DNA of 22,008 nt from CAYFZR01 sp046760505 [NCBI: Candidatus Hydrothermarchaeota archaeon] (GTDB lineage Archaea > CAYFZR01), in the NCBI GenBank assembly GCA_046760505.1, contig JBHIEG010000025.1, positions 1-22,008 of the forward strand, written 5' to 3'. The number at the start of each line of letters is the position of its first letter. The first letter of the stretch is position 1. Made by a program: the position numbers and the translations under genes. Under the pieces are notes generated by a model. The model saw only the letters and a list, made by a program, of their open reading frames with translations. It made no database searches and was not told the origin of the DNA. Shown piece after piece: positions 1 through 5,726 of this stretch.

Positions 1-103
1 AAGGTAGATGAAGGATCATAAAACTCAATCTAATCCGTCTTTAAATCCTCGATTGTTGCCACAGGTGTTGAGCGAAATTCACTCCGCCCCGCCTCTTAAA
101 AGA

Positions 104-116
104 AAATTTTTAAAAT
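104..116 (+). promoter_or_regulatory. TATA box for the SRPBCC gene
   Basis: The AT element TTTTAAAA is centred near 111, 27 bases before the ATG at 138. This is the spacing expected for a leaderless archaeal transcript, and no Shine-Dalgarno sequence precedes the gene. Confidence 0.5.
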
Positions 117-137
117 GTATAACATTCAAATTTGATT

Positions 138-569
138 ATGAGCAAAATAAACAAGTCAATATATATTGAAGTATCAACAGAAAAAGTTTGGGAACTCCTG
201 ACGGATCTTGATAAATTTCATGAGTGGGCTCCAGTCAAGATGAGATTAACCTTTGAAAAACAAGGTTTAGGTGCAACTTATCATACTACTGGAAAATTTT
301 TTGGAATGAATTTTGAGATAGATCAAAATTGTGTAGAGTGGGAAGAGAACAGGAGATGGAGCTATACTATGTTTTTTGGGAAAAAAGAAGCTAAACTAAC
401 ATGGATTCTTGAACCATATCAATCTGGAACTAAATTAACTGAGATATTCGATTATGAGTTACCTTATTCTTTTTTTGGGAAACTTATCGATAAACTGATA
501 TTCAGAAGATATATTGGGAAAATGATGGAGAAAGAACTGGAAGCTTTGAAATCATTATTAGAAGAATAA
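138..569 (+). CDS. SRPBCC (START/Bet v1-like) family protein
   Basis: A 143-residue protein of the SRPBCC fold, a helix-grip domain that binds hydrophobic small molecules; the ligand cannot be read from sequence. The N-terminus (INKSIYIEVSTEKVWELLTD) has the typical first strand followed by the V-W-x-L-L-T-D helix of polyketide-cyclase/dehydrase-type members. The middle alternates strands, including a GTKLTEIFDYELP strand, and a C-terminal amphipathic helix ends in EALKSLLEE. An in-frame TTG lies two codons upstream, but the ATG sits 27 bases after a TATA element, which favours a leaderless ATG start. The gene stands alone, is flanked by an inverted GC-rich repeat, and lies in the least conserved-looking part of the window. 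The fold call is good; the function is unknown. Confidence 0.8.
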   Translation: MSKINKSIYIEVSTEKVWELLTDLDKFHEWAPVKMRLTFEKQGLGATYHTTGKFFGMNFEIDQNCVEWEENRRWSYTMFFGKKEAKLTWILEPYQSGTKLTEIFDYELPYSFFGKLIDKLIFRRYIGKMMEKELEALKSLLEE

Positions 570-589
570 AATTTTTCGGCGGGGCTCCG

Positions 590-720
590 TGAACTCTCGT
601 TCGCTATCGGTCACTCGGTGCTATCACATTCACTTAACACGGTGTGTGCAGTTCGTCATGCTCACTCAAGTTGCTCCGCTCCGCAACTTCACATGCACCG
701 ACACCGTTATGCTAAACGAC
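590..720. repeat. GC-rich hairpin-forming intergenic element
   Basis: The convergent gap between the SRPBCC gene and the metalloprotease differs in composition from its AT-rich surroundings. ACGGTGTGTGCA at 639-650 pairs with TGCAC (694-698) and ACACCGT (701-707), with a two-base CG bulge, giving a roughly 12-bp outer stem. Inside it AAGTTGC (668-674) pairs perfectly with GCAACTT (683-689) around an eight-base loop. It could be a bidirectional terminator or a dispersed repeat; I cannot tell which from one copy. No credible gene was found in 570-754. Confidence 0.55.
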
Positions 721-754
721 CTTACATTTCGACTTTAATCTTCCTACCTTTTTT

Positions 755-1450
755 CTATTCACCGTATAGTGTTTGGATACCTAGAATGTCACCAGTTCCT
801 AATGTTCGCTTATGAGTTTCTCCCAAGTCACTGTACGCGTACATTGTGAGTGCCCAGTCCTTTGGAGGTCTCAGGTCGCCCAATCCGTTATGACCAAATT
901 CATGGGTTGCTATGTTTTGCAAATCCATCTTTGTTGTATCTGGATTCTCCGGGTCTAAAATCCCCCAATTATAGTTTATATTAAACACTGTATCAAATTC
1001 TACTATTTCCTTTGTTGCTGGATCGTACCAAAGATGAGTAACAGCGATAACTCCAGGATCTAATGCTTCCCACACTACCCTATTTTTGCCATCATAACCA
1101 ACTGAAGTGTTTGCAGTTATACTAGGTGGAGCAAAAAGCTCAAATCCAGTTTCTACATCCCAGGTTTCTGAACTTGCCTCTAAAGCACTTTTTACAACTC
1201 CTGGCGCCAAACCACTTCCAGCAGGATTTACTTCATAGCTGATTGTATGAGACCACTTCACTCCTCCAGATATTAACTTAAAGTCATCCTCTGTATCATC
1301 CCAAGTCGGTTTTGTAACACTAGATTTTATGTAGTGGACAAAAGTCACTTTCCTGATGTCCGGCGGTACGTTATCTGGTTGCTTGGCAACGACAATGATT
1401 GAGGAAAGGAGTATCAATGATACGATTCCGATCAATATTCTCATTTTCAC
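755..1450 (-). CDS. Secreted matrixin-like zinc metalloprotease
   Basis: A 231-residue predicted secreted protein. Residues 1-22 form a Sec-type signal peptide (MKMRILIGIVSLILLSS...). The metzincin core is visible near the C-terminus: THEFGHNGLGDL supplies the HExxH zinc-binding helix, and ALTMYAY followed by GTGDILGIQTLYG is the Met-turn and last helix typical of matrixins. The matrixin helix normally reads HExxHxxGxxH or D. Here the spacing after HEFGH is one residue short (HEFGH-N-G-L-G-D), so the third ligand is out of register; activity is uncertain. GTG is chosen as start because GGAGG lies eight bases upstream; the internal ATG two codons later is too far from it. A TATA-like TTTTAAATAA (1511-1520) and an 11-bp tandem repeat lie upstream. 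Confidence 0.82.
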   Translation of the reverse strand: MKMRILIGIVSLILLSSIIVVAKQPDNVPPDIRKVTFVHYIKSSVTKPTWDDTEDDFKLISGGVKWSHTISYEVNPAGSGLAPGVVKSALEASSETWDVETGFELFAPPSITANTSVGYDGKNRVVWEALDPGVIAVTHLWYDPATKEIVEFDTVFNINYNWGILDPENPDTTKMDLQNIATHEFGHNGLGDLRPPKDWALTMYAYSDLGETHKRTLGTGDILGIQTLYGE

Positions 1451-1510
1451 TCGATCTCCCTCCCCATTCCTATTTTTTAGCTCTCCTGCATTCAGTTTAG
1501 GAACATTCCA

Positions 1511-1520
1511 TTATTTAAAA
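1511..1520 (-). promoter_or_regulatory. TATA box of the metalloprotease gene
   Basis: TTTTAAATAA on the minus strand predicts a transcript start near 1489, leaving a leader of about 39 bases that carries the GGAGG ribosome binding site. Confidence 0.4.
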
Positions 1521-1530
1521 CTTCTCTTAT

Positions 1531-1552
1531 TGCAAACAAACTGCAAACAAAC
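1531..1552. repeat. Exact 11-bp tandem duplication, possible operator
   Basis: TGCAAACAAAC occurs twice in immediate succession (1531-1541 and 1542-1552). It lies about 10 bases upstream of the metalloprotease TATA box on the minus strand, where archaeal activators often bind. The repeat is seen directly; regulation is inference. Confidence 0.55.
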
Positions 1553-1701
1553 CTGAATTTCCACTGAAATCCGGTTATGATCTTTACTCTCATACAACTT
1601 AATAACCTAGGAGATGAGGAAATGTTAGGAAAACTCGGTAGAAGGTATATATCCTCCATCAAAATTGACTCGTAATTCTCCCTTACTTCTCTAATAATAG
1701 G

Positions 1702-1730
1702 AAAATAAAAATAGAATCAATAAAAAAAAT
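1702..1730 (-). terminator. Oligo-T terminator after the AceTr gene
   Basis: Read on the minus strand, the segment 30-60 bases past the AceTr stop codon carries a T8 run (1722-1729) and then a T5/T4 stretch (1702-1712). U-rich tracts of this kind are the usual intrinsic termination signal in archaea and also the target of FttA/aCPSF1, which is encoded in this window. Confidence 0.45.
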
Positions 1731-1760
1731 GTGGGATATTTTTTCCTGCGCTAGTTTTTA

Positions 1761-2315
1761 TTACGCTAGTGGTATCACAGTCCTCTGGAATTCTGTATTT
1801 ACAAGTATCGCGCCTGCTATGTAAATCGCTAACAATCCTAGTATGGTTATCTCCCATCCAGTTACCACTGCTGAGAATCCTATGGCGAAATGCAAGTCAA
1901 GCAATATGAATGCCAGGATTAACAGCCAGAACAACAGTGTTAAGAACTTGCCATGTTTGATAACCGCTATACAGAAAGGAATCGTAAAGAACGTCCACAT
2001 CAGGAAGAATCCGAATAGACCCATTGGCTTGGTAGCAACTTCACCCCCCGGAAGGGTAAACAGCAATATGAAGAGTGACCACCAAAATGCCCCGTATGAA
2101 CAGAATGCGGTTCCAGGGAATAGTGCACCTCTCCTGAATTCAATTAGTCCTGCAACGAACTGAGCGGTCCCTCCAAAAGCGAGGGCCATAGCAAGTGTAG
2201 GTCCTATTCCCCAGTAGCCAACGTTATGCAAGCCTGTAGCGGTAGTAGTACAACCGAAACCCATCAGCCCTAGTACTGCTGCAGTTGCCCCAAATGGTTG
2301 CGGTGCTTCTGCCAT
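1761..2315 (-). CDS. AceTr-family acetate/succinate transporter (SatP/GPR1-FUN34-like)
   Basis: A 184-residue integral membrane protein with about six transmembrane helices. It matches the AceTr (GPR1/FUN34/YaaH) family, which moves acetate and related small carboxylates across the cytoplasmic membrane. Family hallmarks include the N-terminal proline-glycine segment (APQPFGATA, standing for the family NPAPLGL motif), the FGGTAQFVAGLIEF helix, and the GALFPGTAFCSYGAFWWS segment. Length is normal for the family. The start is fixed by GGAGGTG six bases upstream of the ATG, with a TATA box at 2373-2384. It is transcribed alone. Whether it imports or exports acetate cannot be read from sequence; either would fit an anaerobic archaeon with acetyl-CoA-based metabolism. 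Confidence 0.88.
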   Translation of the reverse strand: MAEAPQPFGATAAVLGLMGFGCTTTATGLHNVGYWGIGPTLAMALAFGGTAQFVAGLIEFRRGALFPGTAFCSYGAFWWSLFILLFTLPGGEVATKPMGLFGFFLMWTFFTIPFCIAVIKHGKFLTLLFWLLILAFILLDLHFAIGFSAVVTGWEITILGLLAIYIAGAILVNTEFQRTVIPLA

Positions 2316-2372
2316 CTTTTCACCTCCCTCAAGTTATTCTAAAAATTGACATTATTGAATGTTACTTTTTTA

Positions 2373-2384
2373 GATATTTAAAGA
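2373..2384 (-). promoter_or_regulatory. Promoter of the AceTr transporter gene
   Basis: CTTTAAATATCT on the minus strand is a good TATA box. It predicts initiation near 2351 and a leader of about 36 bases containing the GGAGGTG ribosome binding site. Confidence 0.5.
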
Positions 2385-2484
2385 TTTCGGAATTCTTTTA
2401 TTCATCACAAATGGACAAATAAGGAAATAATAATTTAAAAGAAGGTTATTGAAGAAAAATAAGGAAGTAAACATGTAGATAATC

Positions 2485-2489
2485 AAAAA
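2485..2489 (-). terminator. T5 terminator of tRNA-Ala
   Basis: On the minus strand a T5 run begins seven bases past the encoded CCA end of the tRNA, with another T-rich stretch about 30 bases further (2450-2459). Confidence 0.45.
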
Positions 2490-2495
2490 CCAAGA

Positions 2496-2572
2496 TGGTG
2501 GACCCGCCGGGATTTGAACCCGGGGCCTCTGCCATGCCAAGGCAACGCTCTTCCAAACTGAGCTACGGGCCC
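2496..2572 (-). tRNA. tRNA-Ala (anticodon GGC), CCA encoded
   Basis: The minus strand folds into a full cloverleaf. The acceptor stem GGGCCCG pairs with CGGGTCC, including a G3-U70 wobble pair, the main alanine identity element. The D stem is GCTC/GAGC. The anticodon stem TTGCC/GGCAG encloses the loop TTGGCAT, giving anticodon GGC for codon GCC. The T arm is CCGGG-TTCAAAT-CCCGG, with discriminator A73 and a genomically encoded CCA. There is no intron. It lies 46 bases downstream of the eL37 stop codon on the same strand and may be co-transcribed with LSm-eL37, although ATATATA sequence at about 2585-2594 could give it its own promoter. Confidence 0.97.
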
Positions 2573-2618
2573 CCTAACCTAAGATTATATATCTTAGATA
2601 AGTGTTTTTCGCATGTTA

Positions 2619-2807
2619 TTATCTAAGTCTCTGTCCTGTCAGCTTTTTATTTTGCCAAGAGTATCTTCTTAACTTTTTGCTTCTTCCAAATCCACATGCA
2701 GCGCAATATCTTTTTTTAATATTGTAGGAAGAATTTCCACATCTCCTGCAAACAGAGTGTGTTCTTTTTTTACCTCTCTTTCCAAAAGAAGAAGTTCCCT
2801 TTGTCAT
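2619..2807 (-). CDS. rpl37e: Large ribosomal subunit protein eL37
   Basis: A 62-residue basic zinc-ribbon protein of the large ribosomal subunit. The zinc ligands are Cys20, Cys23, Cys35 and Cys38 (two CxxC pairs), and the N-terminus ([20 protein letters not shown]) is characteristic of eL37. Length is standard. The start is set by GGAG six bases before the ATG. It follows the LSm gene by nine bases, a pairing common in euryarchaea, and is followed by tRNA-Ala on the same strand. Confidence 0.96.
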   Translation of the reverse strand: MTKGTSSFGKRGKKRTHSVCRRCGNSSYNIKKRYCAACGFGRSKKLRRYSWQNKKLTGQRLR

Positions 2808-2816
2808 TTAGATCTC

Positions 2817-3038
2817 CTAAGGCGATATAAATACTACGTTATCCCCTCTCACAATTATTTTGCCGTATCTCTTGGAGGCATTTCCTCCTTCAATTTCGTC
2901 TGCGTTCTCCAAAACGAGATTCATGTGCATATCATACCCTTTGAGTCTTCCTCTCAATTCTCTTCCGCCTTTGAGCCTCACAATGATTGGAGTCTCTAGA
3001 GCTTTATTCAGTACATCCAATGGTCTCTGCGAACTCAT
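2817..3038 (-). CDS. Sm-like archaeal protein (LSm/SmAP1)
   Basis: A 73-residue single-domain Sm protein that by homology forms a heptameric ring binding U-rich RNA. The Sm1 motif covers about residues 14-47 ([19 protein letters not shown] followed by [11 protein letters not shown]). The Sm2 motif is [16 protein letters not shown] at the end. The ATG follows a G-rich ribosome binding site (AGGGGT). It heads a transcript with eL37, nine bases downstream. The promoter region is shared with the divergent PUA-domain gene, with an AT-rich TATA element at 3082-3095. Confidence 0.95.
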   Translation of the reverse strand: MSSQRPLDVLNKALETPIIVRLKGGRELRGRLKGYDMHMNLVLENADEIEGGNASKRYGKIIVRGDNVVFISP

Positions 3039-3081
3039 TTACATACCCCTTTCTCTGATGATTAGGGCTTTTGGAAAGATC

Positions 3082-3095
3082 AATATTTAAATTTA
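3082..3095. promoter_or_regulatory. Shared bidirectional TATA element, LSm / PUA gene
   Basis: AATATTTAAATTTA is nearly palindromic and is the only strong TATA candidate in the 84 bases between the two divergent start codons. Counting about 27 bases each way predicts starts near 3062 (minus, LSm) and near 3115 (plus, PUA gene). Both leave short leaders. Confidence 0.5.
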
Positions 3096-3122
3096 ACGAT
3101 GATAGATTCAAATGGTGACTTT

Positions 3123-3611
3123 ATGGATATAAAAAAAAGGCATGCAATCCAGAAAAAAGATGTTAAAAAATTAATCTATAAGGTCGAGAATTCATGGAAA
3201 ATGCCTGTTACAGACTTATTCAAAAATGCCAAGATGATTGAGATTGCAAAAACTGAAAATTACGACGTGGTAATCGTAGATGGCTTTCCTGTCATGTTTA
3301 CGGATCAAGAATGCATTTTCCCAACAATTAAGCTTTTGCAATCCTTTGATCTTCCATTTAAAAAGGTAACCGTAGATATGGGGGCTGTAAAACATATTGT
3401 TAGCGGAGCAAACACAATGATACCGGGTATAGTCGAGTTAGACGAAATAGAAAGAGGAGAAATTGTCGTCATTGTAGAAGAAAAAAATAAAAAACCTCTA
3501 GCCGTAGGTAGAGCCCTGATGAACAAGGAAGAAATTAAGAGAAAGAAAAAAGGCCGTGCGATCGAGACGGTACATCATATAGGGGATAAAATTTGGAGAC
3601 TCAAACTTTAG
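3123..3611 (+). CDS. PUA-domain RNA-binding protein (MCT-1/eIF2D-like, DUF1947 type)
   Basis: A 162-residue archaeal protein with a pre-PUA N-terminal domain (about residues 1-78, beginning MDIKKRHAIQKKDVKKL) and a PUA domain (about 81-157). The PUA part contains VDMGAVKHIVSGANTMIPGI and the closing IETVHHIGDKIW strand. This is the arrangement of eukaryotic MCT-1 and the eIF2D/ligatin N-terminus, which bind the small ribosomal subunit or tRNA; the archaeal role is not well defined. An ATG eight codons upstream is in frame, but the predicted transcript start (about 3115) and the family N-terminus favour 3123, with GGTGA just upstream. It converges with the minus-strand minD cluster, leaving only 14 bases between stop codons. 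Confidence 0.88.
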   Translation: MDIKKRHAIQKKDVKKLIYKVENSWKMPVTDLFKNAKMIEIAKTENYDVVIVDGFPVMFTDQECIFPTIKLLQSFDLPFKKVTVDMGAVKHIVSGANTMIPGIVELDEIERGEIVVIVEEKNKKPLAVGRALMNKEEIKRKKKGRAIETVHHIGDKIWRLKL

Positions 3612-3625
3612 TGAGCAGTCTCAGA

Positions 3626-3814
3626 TTAACGGGTTGCGCCTCTAAGGCGTTCTAATCTGTTTCTTAATTGCTCCAGTTCTTCCCTAGTTATTGCAACGCC
3701 GCCTCTTACCCTGTCCACTTCTGCAGTAAGTTGTTTAACCCTAACCCAGAGAAGGCCATTCAACGTAAGGCTAAGTGCGAGCAAGGTTCCAATTACGATA
3801 GCAAGGAAATCCAT
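3626..3814 (-). CDS. Small membrane protein with coiled coil, encoded directly after minD
   Basis: A 62-residue protein I do not recognise as a named family. Residues 2-24 form one transmembrane helix, followed by a basic stretch (WVRVKQ) that predicts a cytoplasmic C-terminus. Residues about 27-58 form a charged heptad-like helix (LTAEVDRVRG and EELEQLRNRLERLR), a likely coiled coil. The topology resembles FtsL/FtsB/DivIC-type division proteins but is too short and generic to assign. The minD stop overlaps a first ATG (TAATG); the second ATG, two codons later, is preferred because GGAGG lies eight bases before it. Translational coupling to minD suggests a working partner of MinD, which is inference. 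Confidence 0.72.
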   Translation of the reverse strand: MDFLAIVIGTLLALSLTLNGLLWVRVKQLTAEVDRVRGGVAITREELEQLRNRLERLRGATR

Positions 3815-3819
3815 AATCA

Positions 3820-4599
3820 TTACCTCCGACCAAATATACCTCTAACAACCCTGTCCACTAGACCTTCCTGCGGCAAAGAAGGTGGCGTGAATTTCTCTCC
3901 TATCAGATCTGCGCCCAACTTCCTTATTGCTATGGAGGCTGGTGAGTTTGGTGCCCGCAATACGATTGGTTGACCATATGCAGCAGATCTCCTTATTTCT
4001 GGATCTTCTGGTACCACTGAAACCACATTGATTTCTAGGATACTCTCCACTTCTTGTCTAGTCAAATCAGTTTTCTCATATCCAACTCGGTTTAAAACGG
4101 CGCCAAGGACATGTCCACCCAATCTTGTGGTTACCATTTTTGTTTTTAAGGCATCCGACATCGATGAGATCTCTGGATTTACGACAAGCAGTGATTCCTG
4201 ACCTACCGCAAGCGCGGTTATGGTATCTCTCCCTAAGCCGGCGGGTGCATCTATCAGTAAGATATCAGTTTCTTTTATCAATTCTATGAGTATTGTCTCC
4301 AACCTCTCGGGATCGGCTTTTCTAAAACCATCCAAAGAGATACCAGCCGGTACAACCTTAACTCCACCAGGACCATCGTATATTGCTTCATGAACATCTG
4401 CTTCCCCGGCGAGAACATCATGTAAGGTTATTGCGCGACCTTCCATTCCGAGTATCAATTCTAGGTTAGCCATGGCAATGTCTGCATCCAGAATAATGAC
4501 ATCTCTATCATATTGGGCCAAGGTGACACCTAGGTTGGCAGATATCGTAGTCTTTCCGGTGCCGCCCTTGCCAGATGCTATAGTTATGGATCTTGCCAT
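3820..4599 (-). CDS. minD: MinD-family ParA-type ATPase with C-terminal membrane-targeting helix
   Basis: A 259-residue P-loop ATPase of the MinD/ParA (SIMIBI) class. The deviant Walker A motif is [10 protein letters not shown] (residues 9-18). The switch I region [18 protein letters not shown] follows, and Walker B is [14 protein letters not shown]. The last residues, [14 protein letters not shown], form a short basic amphipathic helix like the membrane-targeting sequence at the end of bacterial MinD, so reversible membrane binding is likely. Two ATGs occur (4605 and 4599); GGAGG is seven bases before the second and only one before the first. Archaeal genomes often carry several MinD-like ATPases with diverse roles, so a division-specific function is inferred from the tail and from sepF nearby. 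The small membrane protein downstream is coupled to it. Confidence 0.9.
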   Translation of the reverse strand: MARSITIASGKGGTGKTTISANLGVTLAQYDRDVIILDADIAMANLELILGMEGRAITLHDVLAGEADVHEAIYDGPGGVKVVPAGISLDGFRKADPERLETILIELIKETDILLIDAPAGLGRDTITALAVGQESLLVVNPEISSMSDALKTKMVTTRLGGHVLGAVLNRVGYEKTDLTRQEVESILEINVVSVVPEDPEIRRSAAYGQPIVLRAPNSPASIAIRKLGADLIGEKFTPPSLPQEGLVDRVVRGIFGRR

Positions 4600-4696
4600 G
4601 ATCATGCCTCCAAGTGATTCCGAAAGACTACTCGTTCATTACAGTTGTTTTTATTCCATTAGATTTATTCTACTAGAGTTATTTATTAGAGGCTTT

Positions 4697-5251
4697 TTAT
4701 ATTTTTCTCCTTGAAGACCAAATTTCTTTAAGGAGAATAAACAGTTCATTTGCCTCTTTAATATCTAGTTCCACTTTCTCCCAGAGATCGTCTAACACTT
4801 CGCTTGAATATCCTCTCTTACGGAATTCTAAAGCCTGGAACAGCAACTCAAGTTGATCAGCACATTTAACTATTTTGCTTTCTATAGTCTCATTTTTATG
4901 GAACTCATACCAGAGATTTTTGTAGTCAAAAATATTTAATATCTGGCTTGCAGCCTTTAATTCAGCCATTTTTTTATTTTCTTCTCCTATTAACTTCGTT
5001 GAAACATCATCCAAATCTAAAAGGAGGGATTCTGTGATATCGTGTAAAATTGAAATTTTGAGAGTCCTCTCTACGTCTATTTCCTTCCCTGCTTTTCTTA
5101 TTAAATCGCATAAAACCATTGATATAAAAGCAGTACAAAAAGAATGCTCAGCCACTGACTCTCCGGAAACACCTCTCTTTAGCCATCCAGATCTAGGAAT
5201 ATTCTTAAGTTTCACTGAAAATTCGATCAAATCGATTACATTTTTCACCAT
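4697..5251 (-). CDS. HD-domain phosphohydrolase (HDDC2/YfbR-like 5'-nucleotidase type)
   Basis: A 184-residue all-helical HD hydrolase. Metal-binding residues are in family order: His36 in SVAEHS, His70-Asp71 in ILHDITES, Glu74, and Asp132 in KCADQLELLFQALEF. The N-terminal PRSGWLKRGV segment is typical of HDDC2/YfbR proteins, which remove 5'-phosphate from deoxynucleoside monophosphates, so a nucleotide-pool function is likely but not proven. A TTG five codons upstream is possible. The ATG at 5251 is preferred because GGTG lies five bases before it, and a TATA-like GATTAATAAG (about 5283-5292) fits a short leader. It is divergent from sepF and upstream of minD, with about 97 bases between its stop and the minD ATG. 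Confidence 0.88.
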   Translation of the reverse strand: MVKNVIDLIEFSVKLKNIPRSGWLKRGVSGESVAEHSFCTAFISMVLCDLIRKAGKEIDVERTLKISILHDITESLLLDLDDVSTKLIGEENKKMAELKAASQILNIFDYKNLWYEFHKNETIESKIVKCADQLELLFQALEFRKRGYSSEVLDDLWEKVELDIKEANELFILLKEIWSSRRKI

Positions 5252-5304
5252 GATGACACCAAACAAAAAAGTAGTTACCTCTTATTAATCGTTTTTGAGA
5301 GAGA

Positions 5305-5317
5305 CAAAAAATTTATT
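5305..5317 (+). promoter_or_regulatory. TATA box of sepF
   Basis: AATTTATTA centred near 5313 predicts initiation near 5340. That leaves an 11-base leader with GGGAG five bases before the ATG at 5351. Confidence 0.45.
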
Positions 5318-5350
5318 ACGTAGCCATATGATATCCTAGTGGGAGATACA

Positions 5351-5716
5351 ATGGGCTTGATCGATAAGATATTTAGGAAAGGTAGGATAACCTCAGAGGA
5401 AGAACTTGAAAACTACCTTGAATTGGATATTCATGGATTCGAAGAGTATGCCCCCGAACTCAAGAGAGAAACTTACGTAAAGGTTATGAATTTTAACGAT
5501 GAAACTATGGTCCCTGAGATTATAAAAGACGTTAGAGAAGGCAACATTCTGATACTAAATATTAAGTCTATGGCCAGTAAAAATTTAGAGATGCTGAAAA
5601 AATCTATTGATGAGATAAAAACGAATAGTCTAAATATGGGTGGAGATATCGGGCTTCTAAGCGAAGACCGGGTTATAGTCACTCCTAAAAACGTCAAAAT
5701 TCTAAGAAAGAGATAA
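5351..5716 (+). CDS. sepF: SepF, membrane anchor for archaeal FtsZ
   Basis: A 121-residue archaeal SepF. Residues 1-10 (MGLIDKIFRK) form the N-terminal amphipathic membrane-binding helix, an acidic linker follows, and residues about 40-120 make the compact alpha/beta SepF core (YVKVMNFND, GNILILNIKSM, GGDIGLLSEDRVIVTP). In euryarchaea SepF tethers FtsZ to the membrane and is needed for division. A GTG four codons upstream is in frame; the ATG is chosen because GGGAG is correctly spaced and the helix starts exactly there. It is divergent from the HD hydrolase and about 1.1 kb from minD. Its stop codon is ten bases from the convergent FttA stop codon. FtsZ itself is not in the window. Confidence 0.9.
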   Translation: MGLIDKIFRKGRITSEEELENYLELDIHGFEEYAPELKRETYVKVMNFNDETMVPEIIKDVREGNILILNIKSMASKNLEMLKKSIDEIKTNSLNMGGDIGLLSEDRVIVTPKNVKILRKR

Positions 5717-5726
5717 TTAAAACATT

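Larger units (their letters stand above)
67..604. repeat. Imperfect inverted repeat flanking the SRPBCC gene
   Basis: GCCCCGCC at 86-93 is the exact reverse complement of GGCGGGGC at 578-585. Moving outward from the gene, the two arms stay similar after three mismatched bases: both read GTGAA, then a T-rich base pair or two, then TCGCTC on the left and TCGTTC on the right. The imperfect arms therefore span about 67-93 and 578-604. Just inside each arm is AAAATTTTT (104-111 region and 568-576). I see the repeat directly. That it marks a mobile or inserted cassette is inference, since no transposase or target duplication is visible. Confidence 0.5.
1451..1760. other. 310-base intergenic region
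   Basis: No convincing gene. It holds the metalloprotease promoter (TATA-like 1511-1520, minus strand), the tandem repeat at 1531-1552, and oligo-T tracts that probably end the AceTr transcript (1702-1730, minus strand). A 17-codon plus-strand ORF at 1622-1675 with GGAG upstream is present but too short to support. Confidence 0.6.

Noticed and set aside
618-815. Plus-strand 65-codon open frame in the GC-rich gap
   Set aside because: It is made of the hairpin element and runs into the 3' end of the metalloprotease gene; it has no ribosome site and low-complexity His/Ser/Arg composition.
830-900. Frameshift in the metalloprotease zinc motif
   Set aside because: The frame is open through the motif, Met-turn and C-terminus; the irregularity is a whole-codon spacing difference.
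1622-1675. 17-codon ORF with GGAG upstream in the 310-base gap
   Set aside because: It is too short, has no TATA box at a convincing distance, and nothing about the peptide is recognisable.
1843-2163. Plus-strand 106-codon frame opposite the AceTr gene
   Set aside because: The opposite strand encodes a clear six-helix transporter; this frame is its antisense shadow.
2496-2572. tRNA-Gly reading of the tRNA gene
   Set aside because: The seven-base loop TTGGCAT puts GGC, not GCC, at positions 34-36, and the G3-U70 pair confirms alanine.
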